Source: CAYJMQ01 sp964371555 (GTDB taxonomy: Bacteria > Bdellovibrionota > JACOXK01 > 2-02-FULL-40-11). From it: 28,902 nucleotides of DNA. The stretch is from the NCBI GenBank assembly GCA_964371555.1, contig CAYJMQ010000020.1, forward strand, positions 1-28,902, given 5' to 3'. Below, one piece after another: positions 16,101 to 22,802 of this stretch (positions are counted from its first letter, which is position 1; the number at the start of each line of letters is the position of its first letter). Made by a program: the position numbers and the translations under genes. The notes below the pieces were generated by a model. That model saw only the letters and a list, made by a program, of their open reading frames with translations, ran no database searches and had not been told where the DNA came from.

Positions 16101-17599
16101 TAAACCGTGTTGCGGCATTGGTTTGGCAGCACATTTTTGGTTTCTGTCATGCTGATTCACTAACCAAACAAATACCAGAACTTATTTTCAATATTTCCGA
16201 AGACCTGCGGCTCGAATTTTTGCGCGGCTATTTCCTGGGTGATGGTACGATATCAGCTAGAAACATCCGCTTTGCCACTTCATCCCGGGAAATTGCAAGT
16301 GGTTTAATGTATTTGTGTTCTTCTTTCGGCATCATTTCTTCTTTGGCTTTCCGTCTGCCAGATCATGTTGTCAGAAATATAAGAGGGCGTCCCTGTGAAA
16401 CGAAAAATCCACATTGGACGGTTTCTATTTCTGCAAAGGAGGAATTGATAAAGCTTAGAAGGGTATGGAAAGATCATGCCAACGCACTTCAAATGGAAAA
16501 AACCATTTCCAGTTCGAAACCAAGCGTCAACAGAAAGTTCAGATTGCTTCAGGGGGACATGGTTGCCTTGCCAATAAAGACGATTACGAAAGTAAAATCA
16601 ACAAATGGCCAGGTTTATGATTTTTCTGTTGCGAGAGACGAAAATTTTATTGCTGGAATGGGGGGGATTTGCTGTCACAACACAGATGCTGACGTGGATG
16701 GCGCTCACATCAGAACACTCCTTTTGACTTTCTTCTATCGTCAGATGCCGCAGGTTATCGAGAGAGGCTATCTCTATATTGCGCAGCCTCCTCTTTACAA
16801 AGTTAAAAAAGGAAAAATAGAAAAATATTTAAAGAACGAGAGAGAGCTTGAAAGTTTTCTTCTCGATACCTGCCTTGAGAGCATTCAGGTAAAAAAGAAG
16901 GGGAAGGCAATCCCCACGGCAATACTCAAAGAGGTCATTCAAAAAGCGAATGAGTTTTTTAAAACCGCAGAGAAACTCTCCAAAAAGAGAGAGCAGTTGA
17001 TTCTTAGGGAGATTCTGATCAATCCGAAATGGAAAGAAGCGATCTTAAAAGACAAAAAAGCGTTGGACGATCAACTGGACGACCTGAAAAAAAGGCTCTT
17101 AAAAGAAAAAAAACTTTCCACCTTTGACTATGAAATTGAGAAGGACGAGGAGCATGGTGAAAACAAAGCGGTCATTACTTCGGTGAGAGAAGGGATCAAA
17201 AAGCATTTTGAAATCAACCACCAGCTTTTGACATCCCCGGAAATAGAGGGGCCGCGCAAGCTTGCGCGATCGTTTGAAAATTTAGGAGAAGCACCGTGGG
17301 GAGTTGTTTCCGGGGAGAAAGAGGTAGAGGTAAAGGAATTGGAAGAGCTTGTAAAAGTCATTTTTGACGCAGGAAAGCAGGGAAGTTATATTCAGCGATA
17401 TAAAGGACTTGGAGAGATGAATCCCGAACAGCTTTGGGAAACAACCATGGATCCCAAACACAGAATCCTCCTTCAGGTGCGCGTCGAGGATGCTGTTGCG
17501 GCAGACAATATATTTGTTCTCCTGATGGGGGATGAGGTTGAGCAGCGGCGACTTTTTATCGAAGAGAACGCGCTGAAAGTAAAGAACCTGGATATATAG
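13142..17599 (+). CDS. gyrB: DNA gyrase subunit B precursor with two inteins (1485 aa, 813 aa after splicing)
   Basis: GyrB is the ATPase and TOPRIM subunit of gyrase, which introduces negative supercoils. The GHKL ATPase domain has EVVDNSVDEALAG, DDGRGIPVD, GLHGVGVSVVNALS and QTKTKLGNSDVKG. The TOPRIM domain is split into three pieces: residues 1-442 end in EGDSAGG, 657-722 run from SAKQGRD to LVIM, and 1181-1485 begin TDADVDGAHIRT. Two in-frame inteins occupy 443-656 and 723-1180. Removing them restores the normal sequence and leaves 813 residues, with the long C-terminal insert of proteobacterial GyrB. The start overlaps the recF stop; an ATG at 13157 is an alternative. Both inteins break metal-binding catalytic motifs, so the precursor should be inactive. 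fabH follows after 2 bp. Confidence 0.97.
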   Translation: MIRGDMTKSDVIDKTSSAYDARKIKVLAGLEAVRKRPAMYIGDVSTRGLHHLVSEVVDNSVDEALAGYCSNINVAIHVDNSVTVEDDGRGIPVDIHETEKRPAAEVVMTMLHAGGKFDDSAYKVSGGLHGVGVSVVNALSEKLILEIRRDGKVYTQTYERGKPVTPLKETGTTKKRGTTVTFKPDAEIFELLEFNYETLCQRLRELSFLNRGLKIIIEDERTDEKQEFYYEGGIESFVEFLGKKRKPLHDKPIYFSSKKDKIEVEGAFQYNDSFNETMYSFANNINTIEGGTHLVGFKTALTRTINAAAERWGLLKDIPGGLTGDDVREGLVAVISVKISQPQFEGQTKTKLGNSDVKGLVSTVTYDKLTAFFEENPTLTKVIAQKAVMGAQARMAARKARDLTRRKSALDLGGLPGKMADCQERDPALSELFIVEGDSAGGCFSGETKVALADGRDLSFRKIIEEQRAGKKHYCYTISKSGSIEIGEIINPRLTRKNTDVIKITLDNNEEIVCTPDHRFMLSDGTYKEARCLTKQDSLMPLYRQLSKLGKRITISGTYYHKALSALRKIYDQKGIVDLKEYEQLREITNNKALLKSETILSRFFDDDRERLCLTVQSYNHKIKKIEKMTEKMDVYDLEVPDTHNFALSSGVFVHNSAKQGRDRKNQAVLPLKGKILNVEKARFDKMLSSEEIRILITALGTGIGAEEFDVSKARYHRLVIMSVDADEHVFIRDKKGTRMVKIGDFIDSHIDSESLGEVLCFDLNNHQSCFRQIQSIIRHPIEEDLFEIQTAYGRSVKITSSHSVFVHENGAVRLKRGDELKIGDLVVAPRKIKLPEGTQKEIDLLSELHAVPEAAEQVWVRGPAVEEWFKQRILKEHENVKSYVRLSALEEEDLTWFGDRKDLELTPEHYGKLGMGRNLKVSAELALLLGFYLAEGSCSDRNGIRFAIGSGNRKFLPEMTRAVEKVFGLPPKSYEFYENAGELKLVNRVAALVWQHIFGFCHADSLTKQIPELIFNISEDLRLEFLRGYFLGDGTISARNIRFATSSREIASGLMYLCSSFGIISSLAFRLPDHVVRNIRGRPCETKNPHWTVSISAKEELIKLRRVWKDHANALQMEKTISSSKPSVNRKFRLLQGDMVALPIKTITKVKSTNGQVYDFSVARDENFIAGMGGICCHNTDADVDGAHIRTLLLTFFYRQMPQVIERGYLYIAQPPLYKVKKGKIEKYLKNERELESFLLDTCLESIQVKKKGKAIPTAILKEVIQKANEFFKTAEKLSKKREQLILREILINPKWKEAILKDKKALDDQLDDLKKRLLKEKKLSTFDYEIEKDEEHGENKAVITSVREGIKKHFEINHQLLTSPEIEGPRKLARSFENLGEAPWGVVSGEKEVEVKELEELVKVIFDAGKQGSYIQRYKGLGEMNPEQLWETTMDPKHRILLQVRVEDAVAADNIFVLLMGDEVEQRRLFIEENALKVKNLDI
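14468..15109 (+). mobile_element. GyrB intein 1: 214-aa intein without endonuclease, site EGDSAGG/S
   Basis: The intein runs from Cys443 to Asn656 of the precursor. Block A starts CFSGETKVAL. Block B is TPDH with T73 and H76 of the intein. Block F is MDVYDLEVPDTHNFAL at 191-206. Block G ends VFVHN at 210-214 and is followed by extein Ser657. These are the residues needed for class 1 splicing (Cys1, block B Thr and His, penultimate His, Asn, Ser+1). The site and the CFSG...VHN ends match the known cyanobacterial GyrB intein allele. Between blocks B and F there are only about 115 residues, with no LAGLIDADG or HNH motif, so the endonuclease seems to have been lost while flanking helices (FFDDDRERL to NHKIKKIE) remain. 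It should splice but not spread by itself. Confidence 0.93.
15308..16681 (+). mobile_element. GyrB intein 2: 458-aa LAGLIDADG intein, site VIM/TDADVDG
   Basis: The intein runs from Ser723 to Asn1180 of the precursor. It starts SVDADEHVFIRD with Ser as nucleophile. Block B carries T78 and H81 (TSSH). The two LAGLIDADG motifs are LLLGFYLAEGS at 206-216 (acidic E214) and FLRGYFLGDGT at 304-314 (acidic D312). Block F is VYDFSVARDENFIAG at 436-450 and block G ends GGICCHN, followed by extein Thr1181. Ser1 and Thr+1 are an accepted pair, known from inteins in archaeal DNA polymerases. Both acidic catalytic residues are kept, so the homing endonuclease may be active. A further segment of about 90 residues (about 110-200) lies between block B and the first motif, where some inteins carry a DNA-recognition region. 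Confidence 0.93.
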
Positions 17600-17601
17600 A
17601 T

Positions 17602-18600
17602 ATGAAGTCGGTCGTCTTGGGCATTGGGCACTATGTCCCTCCAAAAATTGTAACGAATGCTGATTTGGAAAAGCTGATGGAGACATCTGATGAATGGATT
17701 CAGCAGCGCTCTGGTATCAAAGAGCGTCGGTATGTTGAAGAAGGAATGGGAAATACCGAGATGGCAGCTGAAGCAACACGAATGGCGCTGGAAAGGGCAA
17801 GATTAGACGTCAAAGAAATTGACCTTTTAATCTTGGCGACACTTAGCCCGGACCATACCTTTCCGGGAACCGGTTGTTTTGTGCAGGAAAAATTAGGGCT
17901 TGGCGGGATTCCGGCAATTGATATTCGTCAACAATGCAGCGGTTTTATCTATGGAATTTCCATTGCGGATCAGTTCATTCGGGCAGGCACGTATAGAACC
18001 GTTCTTGTGATTGGAACCGAGGTGCAGTCGACGGGGCTCGACTTTTCAACACGGGGTCGCGATGTTACCGTTTTATTTGGCGATGGAGCTGGGGCAGCCC
18101 TGATACAGGCGGCCCCGGCGTCCGAAAATCGGGGCATTCTTTCAACACATCTTCATGCCGACGGACGCTACGCAAAAGAACTTTGGGTAGAGGGGCCATC
18201 GAGCCGGGAGCATCCGAGGGTTTCCAAGAGAATGTTGGATGAAGGAACCTGGTATCCTCGCATGAATGGGAGAGCGGTTTTTACAATGGCCGTAAAAAAA
18301 ATGCAGGAGGCGGTTCAGGAAGCGCTGGCAGCCAACGACATAAAAAATATTCAGGAGGTAGATCTTTTTGTTTTCCATCAGGCCAATCTCCGTATTGTGC
18401 AGGCCCTTTGCCAGGCGCTGGGAATTTCGATGGAAAAGACATATAACAACATTCATAAATATGGAAATACAACTGCGGCATCGATTCCGATTGCGCTGAG
18501 CGAGGCTGTTCAAGAGGGGCGGTTGAAGCAGAACGATCTTTTATGTGTCGCTGCGTTTGGGTCTGGCTTTACATGGGCCTCGGCATTAATTCGATGGTAA
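17602..18600 (+). CDS. fabH: beta-ketoacyl-ACP synthase III (332 aa)
   Basis: FabH condenses an acyl-CoA, usually acetyl-CoA, with malonyl-ACP to start fatty-acid synthesis. The catalytic triad is visible: C112 in IRQQCSGF, H259 in VFHQANLRI and N289 in YGNTTAASIP. The N-terminal SDEWIQQRSGIKERR and the LFGDGAGAAL motif are typical. Length is close to the family norm (about 320-330). It lies 2 bp after gyrB and 11 bp before gyrA, so it is co-transcribed with the gyrase genes. That is unusual: fabH normally sits with plsX, fabD and other fatty-acid genes. A second fabH elsewhere in the genome cannot be excluded. Acyl substrate preference cannot be read from the sequence. Confidence 0.93.
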   Translation: MKSVVLGIGHYVPPKIVTNADLEKLMETSDEWIQQRSGIKERRYVEEGMGNTEMAAEATRMALERARLDVKEIDLLILATLSPDHTFPGTGCFVQEKLGLGGIPAIDIRQQCSGFIYGISIADQFIRAGTYRTVLVIGTEVQSTGLDFSTRGRDVTVLFGDGAGAALIQAAPASENRGILSTHLHADGRYAKELWVEGPSSREHPRVSKRMLDEGTWYPRMNGRAVFTMAVKKMQEAVQEALAANDIKNIQEVDLFVFHQANLRIVQALCQALGISMEKTYNNIHKYGNTTAASIPIALSEAVQEGRLKQNDLLCVAAFGSGFTWASALIRW

Positions 18601-18611
18601 GAGAGTAAAAA

Positions 18612-21137
18612 ATGACTGAGAAAGAGGAACAAAAGAAAGACAAGGAAGAACAAGGGGCATCTCAGCCCCCTGCAGGGATCCCCTTTGTAAGTATCGATGA
18701 GGAGATGAAAACCTCCTATCTCGATTATGCGATGAGTGTCATTGTTGGGAGGGCATTGCCGGATGTGAGGGACGGTTTAAAGCCGGTTCATCGCCGGGCG
18801 CTCTACGCAATGCACGATCTCAATAATTATTATGACAAGCCCTACAAAAAATCTGCGCGGGTTGTTGGGGATATTATTGGTAAATATCATCCGCATGGCG
18901 ATGCGGCTGTCTATAGCACGATTGTGCGCCTGGCGCAGGACTTTTCGATGCGCTATCCATTGGTTGACGGGCAGGGGAATTTTGGATCTGTTGACGGCGA
19001 TAATGCGGCGCACATGCGCTATACAGAAATCCGAATGGCAGCGATTACGTCGGAGCTTCTCGAAGATATTGATAAAGAGACAGTCGATTTTGTTCCTAAC
19101 TACGACGGCTCACTCACGGAACCGACTGTTTTACCCGCAAAGATCCCAGCCCTTTTGATCAATGGTTCATCGGGTATTGCCGTAGGAATGGCAACCAATG
19201 TTCCCCCCCACAATCTGACAGAGGTTGTAAAAGGGTGCATCACGCTTATAGATAATCCGGATGTGACGATTGATGAGTTGATAAAAATTATTCCGGGTCC
19301 TGATTTTCCAACAGCGGGATTTATTTATGGAAAGGGGGGACTCAAAGAGGCGTACAGAGAAGGGCGTGGCATTATTCAGCTCCGCGCAAAAGCAGAAATT
19401 GAGCCGCTCAAAAAAGGGGATCGGGAGGCGATTATTGTTTCTGAACTCCCCTATCAGGTGAATAAGGCAAGGCTGATTGAGTCGATTTCAAACCTCGTTC
19501 GCGACAGAAAAATCGATGGAATTTCGGACATTCGAGATGAATCAAACAGGGATGGCATGAGAATCGTGCTTGAATTGAGAAAAGGGACGATTGGCGGGGT
19601 GATTTTGAACCGCCTCTATAAATTGACCCAGATGCAAGACTCCTTTGGCATCATTATGCTTGCGCTTGATAACTATGTGCCAAAGATTTTGAACTTAAAA
19701 CAGATTTTGCAGCTGTTCATAAATCATCGGAAAGAAGTTGTTACGCGTCGCAGCAATTTTGAGCTGAAAAGGGCGGAAGAAAGGGCGCATGTCCTTGAGG
19801 GACTAAAGACGGCCATTGAAAATATAGATGAAATCGTTTCGTTGATTAAAAAAGCAAAAGAGCCTGGAGCGGCCAAAGAAGGGCTTATGAAAAAATTTGA
19901 GCTCTCAGAGATTCAGGCGCAGGCGGTTCTCGATTTAAAGCTTCAAAGACTCACAGGCCTGGAGCGCGAGAAGATCATCAAAGAATACCAGGAGACGCTG
20001 AATCGCATTAAAGAACTTAAAGCGATTCTTGCGAGCGAGAAACTTGTTTTCAATATTCTCAAAAAAGAACTTGAAGAGATTCTTAAAAAATATGGCGATG
20101 AGCGGCGCACAAAAATTATTGCCCGCGCTGAAGAAGAGACAATTGAAGATCTCATTGCGAAAGAAGATGTGATCGTCACAGTAACTCATTCGGGTTACAT
20201 TAAACGACATCCGCTCGATGCCTATCGAGCCCAAAAACGAGGGGGAAAAGGGGTTCGGGGGATGGGAACCAAAGAAGAAGATTTTGTCATCAATTTATTT
20301 GCGGCGACGACACACAGCCACATTCTCTGCTTTACAAACATTGGAAAACTTTACTGGCTGCGTGTGCATCAGGTTCCTGAGTCGAGTCGGGCTGGGCGCG
20401 GAAAAGCGATTGTAAATCTCTTAAATCTGGCATCCCACGAGAAGGTGCGGGCGATTTTGCCTGTTGAAAAATTCGAAGAAGGGAAATTTGTTGTGATGGT
20501 AACGCGTAACGGAACAATTAAGAAAACAGGGCTCGAAGAATTCAGCAATCCGCGACCCGGGGGGATCAAGGCGATTAATATCAGAGATGGGGATGTTCTC
20601 GTTGGCGCCGCCCTTACAGATGGCAAGCAGGATATTTTTCTCTCGACGACTTCGGGGCTTTCCATTCGTTTCAATGAAGATCATGTGCGGTCGATGGGAA
20701 GAATTGCGAGCGGCGTCAGGGGAATTCGTCTGACAAAAGATGATCAGGTTGTTGGAATGGAAGTGATCGATCCAAAAGAAAAGGGGACAAAAATTCTTAC
20801 GGTTACAGACAAAGGGTATGGAAAGAGAACAGATGCGGATGAATATCGCGCGCAATCGCGGGGCGGAAAAGGAATTATTACCATTAAGACGACAGATAAA
20901 AATGGCTCTGTGATCGGCATTACCAAGGCAAATGATGAGGCGGATATTATGATTATTACCGATCGCGGGCAGGTCATCCGTATGATGGCCAAAGGAATTT
21001 CGGTTTTGGGGAGAAATACACAGGGAGTCCGCCTGATTCGTGTGGAGGAGTCTGAGAAAGTGGTTGCTGTTGAGCCGGTGCTCGAAAGCGGGGAGGATGC
21101 AGCAAGCCCATTTCCAGAGGAAATTGGCCCGCAGTAA
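18612..21137 (+). CDS. gyrA: DNA gyrase subunit A (841 aa)
   Basis: GyrA carries the DNA-cleaving tyrosine and the DNA-wrapping C-terminal domain of gyrase. The catalytic site is MRYTE with Y137 (E. coli Y122). The GyrA box QKRGGKG at residues 541-547 identifies gyrase rather than topoisomerase IV. A second, degenerate copy (QSRGGKG) lies in a later blade of the C-terminal beta-pinwheel. The first 18 residues are a charged extension (EKEEQKKDKEEQ) of about 15 residues relative to E. coli. The quinolone-determining stretch reads HPHGDAAVYSTIVRLAQ, with Ala98 and Ser102 at the positions of E. coli Ser83 and Asp87. The C-terminus is acidic. The gene is followed after 2 bp by atpZ. Confidence 0.97.
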   Translation: MTEKEEQKKDKEEQGASQPPAGIPFVSIDEEMKTSYLDYAMSVIVGRALPDVRDGLKPVHRRALYAMHDLNNYYDKPYKKSARVVGDIIGKYHPHGDAAVYSTIVRLAQDFSMRYPLVDGQGNFGSVDGDNAAHMRYTEIRMAAITSELLEDIDKETVDFVPNYDGSLTEPTVLPAKIPALLINGSSGIAVGMATNVPPHNLTEVVKGCITLIDNPDVTIDELIKIIPGPDFPTAGFIYGKGGLKEAYREGRGIIQLRAKAEIEPLKKGDREAIIVSELPYQVNKARLIESISNLVRDRKIDGISDIRDESNRDGMRIVLELRKGTIGGVILNRLYKLTQMQDSFGIIMLALDNYVPKILNLKQILQLFINHRKEVVTRRSNFELKRAEERAHVLEGLKTAIENIDEIVSLIKKAKEPGAAKEGLMKKFELSEIQAQAVLDLKLQRLTGLEREKIIKEYQETLNRIKELKAILASEKLVFNILKKELEEILKKYGDERRTKIIARAEEETIEDLIAKEDVIVTVTHSGYIKRHPLDAYRAQKRGGKGVRGMGTKEEDFVINLFAATTHSHILCFTNIGKLYWLRVHQVPESSRAGRGKAIVNLLNLASHEKVRAILPVEKFEEGKFVVMVTRNGTIKKTGLEEFSNPRPGGIKAINIRDGDVLVGAALTDGKQDIFLSTTSGLSIRFNEDHVRSMGRIASGVRGIRLTKDDQVVGMEVIDPKEKGTKILTVTDKGYGKRTDADEYRAQSRGGKGIITIKTTDKNGSVIGITKANDEADIMIITDRGQVIRMMAKGISVLGRNTQGVRLIRVEESEKVVAVEPVLESGEDAASPFPEEIGPQ

Positions 21138-21139
21138 AA

Positions 21140-21358
21140 ATGGACGAACAAAACCGAAAAGAGTACTTCCGGAAATACGGAATCATAACGGCATCAGTCG
21201 TTGAAATTGTGGCGCTGACCCTCGTTGGTTTCTTTGCCGGGAAATTTTTGGATGAAAAGCTGAATATCTCCCCCTATCTGATGACAGCAGGAGTTGTTTT
21301 TGGGTTTATCGGTGGAATCTATCGATTCTATCGATCTTCTCAGAGAATTTTAAAATGA
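21140..21358 (+). CDS. atpZ: AtpZ/AtpI family ATP synthase accessory protein (72 aa)
   Basis: This small membrane protein has two predicted transmembrane segments (about residues 17-35, IITASVVEIVALTLVGFFAG, and about 43-62, PYLMTAGVVFGFIGGIYRFY) joined by a short loop with DEKL. The pattern GxxLDEKLxxSPYLMxxGxxxGFxxGxYxFYR is that of the F0F1-ATPase gene 1 family, found just before atpI and atpB. AtpZ-type proteins have been linked to c-ring assembly and to Mg2+ or Ca2+ transport, but the role is not settled. It begins 2 bp after gyrA and overlaps the next gene by 4 bases (ATGA). Confidence 0.8.
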   Translation: MDEQNRKEYFRKYGIITASVVEIVALTLVGFFAGKFLDEKLNISPYLMTAGVVFGFIGGIYRFYRSSQRILK

Positions 21359-21726
21359 AAGATGATCGTTTAAAATGGATTCATCAGGCAATGAACATCA
21401 TTGCTCTCATCAGCGTATTGGCGAGTTTGATTTTTGGTTCTTTTGTGTTAACCCTCTCTGTCTTTTTGGGCTATCTCTTCATAAAGATCAATTTTTGGCT
21501 GCTCTGTCTGATCGTTTCTTCGATCTCAGATGCAGGTTCGAATGAACTTAAAAAGGGACGTCTGATCGCAGTTCTCATTGCAAAATATATTGGTCTCGTC
21601 GCCGGAGGCGCGGCTCTTCTCTATTTTTTCGATTTACACTTTATCGGACTGTTGATAGGAATGACGACCTTGACAATCGCTATCGGGATGCTAGCAATGA
21701 GGGAGATTTTTATATCAAAGGCTTAA
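21355..21726 (+). CDS. atpI: ATP synthase subunit I-like membrane protein (123 aa)
   Basis: Four hydrophobic segments are visible, at about residues 12-32, 33-54, 70-90 and 94-115. The first pair is separated from the second by the charged SDAGSNELKKGR. Size, topology and position directly before atpB fit the ATP synthase subunit I family, which helps assemble the c-ring. Sequence conservation in this family is low, so the assignment rests partly on context. It overlaps atpZ by 4 bases and ends 3 bp before atpB. Confidence 0.7.
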   Translation: MKDDRLKWIHQAMNIIALISVLASLIFGSFVLTLSVFLGYLFIKINFWLLCLIVSSISDAGSNELKKGRLIAVLIAKYIGLVAGGAALLYFFDLHFIGLLIGMTTLTIAIGMLAMREIFISKA

Positions 21727-21729
21727 GAT

Positions 21730-22422
21730 ATGGAACATGGTTTTACATGGTATCAGTTGCTGGGGCTTTCCAACGTCCCTCATTGGATCGTTGGCTCTCT
21801 TGTCGTCTTTACAATCCTGACCATTTTGTCTGTCGTTGTTTATATCGCCCTTAAAAAGAGAGGGGCATATCTGGTTCCCGAAAAAAGAGGGTCGCTTGTT
21901 CATTTTTTTGATCTGCTCATAGAGCGACTCCTTCAACTTTCCGAATCTGTGATGGGGGAGGAAGGGAAAAGATTTTTTCCGCTGATTGGGGCGCTTTTTA
22001 TTTACATTCTGGTTTCAAACCTTTTGGGACTCATTCCCGGCTTTCTCCCCCCCACAGACAATTTAAATACCAATTTGGCCTGCGCGCTAACCGTTTTTGT
22101 TTTCTATAACTACCAGGGCTTTCGCGCGCATGGACTTAAATATTTAAAACATTTTATGGGGCCGGTTTGGTGGCTCGCTCCCATTATGGTGGTCATTGAG
22201 CTTGTCAGCCATCTGGTCCGACCGGTGTCACTCAGCGTCCGTCTTTTTGGAAATATTAATGGAGACCACCTGGTTTTGGGGATTTTTTCTGGCTTGATTC
22301 CGATTGGGATTCCCGTTATTTTCCTGTTTTTGGGACTTTTCGTTTCATTGGTTCAGGCATTTGTTTTTACGCTGTTATCGATGGTCTATATTTCATTGGC
22401 TACGGCTCATGAAGAACATTAA
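21730..22422 (+). CDS. atpB: ATP synthase F0 subunit a (230 aa)
   Basis: Subunit a forms the two half-channels through which ions reach the rotating c-ring. The essential arginine is R172 in SLSVRLFGNINGDH, equivalent to E. coli R210. Other conserved parts are FFPLIGALFIYILVSNLLGL and PVWWLAPIMVVIELVSHLVRP. Five to six membrane segments are predicted. Length is that of the shorter bacterial form (about 230). It is followed after 15 bp by atpE, and no gene for subunit b, delta, alpha, gamma, beta or epsilon follows. Confidence 0.96.
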   Translation: MEHGFTWYQLLGLSNVPHWIVGSLVVFTILTILSVVVYIALKKRGAYLVPEKRGSLVHFFDLLIERLLQLSESVMGEEGKRFFPLIGALFIYILVSNLLGLIPGFLPPTDNLNTNLACALTVFVFYNYQGFRAHGLKYLKHFMGPVWWLAPIMVVIELVSHLVRPVSLSVRLFGNINGDHLVLGIFSGLIPIGIPVIFLFLGLFVSLVQAFVFTLLSMVYISLATAHEEH

Positions 22423-22430
22423 GGAGGAGG
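22421..22430 (+). promoter_or_regulatory. strong double ribosome binding site of atpE
   Basis: AAGGAGGAGG overlaps the atpB stop codon and lies 7-10 bases before the atpE ATG. It offers two registers of GGAGG and is the best Shine-Dalgarno sequence in the operon, which fits the need for many c subunits per enzyme. Confidence 0.75.
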
Positions 22431-22437
22431 AAAATAT

Positions 22438-22770
22438 ATGTTACGAAAATTAATGCTTTCTGCACAAGGGGTTCTTTTCTCAGTTTTTGTCCCGGCATTT
22501 GCATGGGCGGAGACAGTGGAACAGGCGGGGGGAGCGGATGGAAATTCCAAGGTTGCGTTAGCCCTTGCGGCCGGATTTGGAATCGCGCTCGCGGCATTCG
22601 GTGGCGCTTTGGGTCAGGGGAGGGCAGCCTCCGCGGCGCTGGAGGGGATCGCCCGAAATCCCGGCGCGTCTGACAAGATCTTTGTTCCGATGATCATCGG
22701 TCTTGCGCTCATCGAATCACTTGTCATCTACGCCCTTGTGATTTCATTCATGCTTTTGGGGAAGTTGTAG
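22438..22770 (+). CDS. atpE: ATP synthase F0 subunit c with N-terminal leader (110 aa)
   Basis: Subunit c forms the ion-carrying rotor ring. The usual two-helix hairpin spans about residues 37-108 with the polar loop GIARNPGAS. The ion-binding carboxylate is E93 in LIESLVIYALV. Q60 (ALGQGRAA), S94 and Y98 line up with residues that form the Na+ site of Ilyobacter-type c subunits, but the Thr after the Ser is Leu95 here. The first 24 residues (MLRKLMLSAQGVLFSVFVPAFAWA) look like a cleavable signal peptide, followed by a short polar stretch. The protein is 110 residues against about 75-90 for most c subunits. YidC, encoded on the other side of oriC, is the known insertase for this subunit. Confidence 0.95.
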   Translation: MLRKLMLSAQGVLFSVFVPAFAWAETVEQAGGADGNSKVALALAAGFGIALAAFGGALGQGRAASAALEGIARNPGASDKIFVPMIIGLALIESLVIYALVISFMLLGKL

Positions 22771-22771
22771 C

Positions 22772-22802
22772 TAGTTTTTGTCGCGAAAAGCGACAAAAAC
22801 TA
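22772..22802. terminator. hairpin after atpE, possible terminator of the rightward operon
   Basis: A perfect 13-bp inverted repeat (22772-22784 with 22790-22802) encloses the loop GAAAA. It begins one base after the atpE stop region. The stem includes five A-T pairs in a row, so the arms themselves supply T and A runs in both orientations, but there is no separate T tract after the stem. It partly overlaps the first direct repeat. The nearest downstream gene, uvrA, is convergent, so a bidirectional terminator is needed somewhere here. Confidence 0.45.

Noticed and set aside
13142..17599. gyrB insertions as assembly errors or a fusion with other genes
   Set aside because: Both insertions are in frame, begin and end exactly at known intein sites, carry all intein motifs, and their removal restores normal GyrB.
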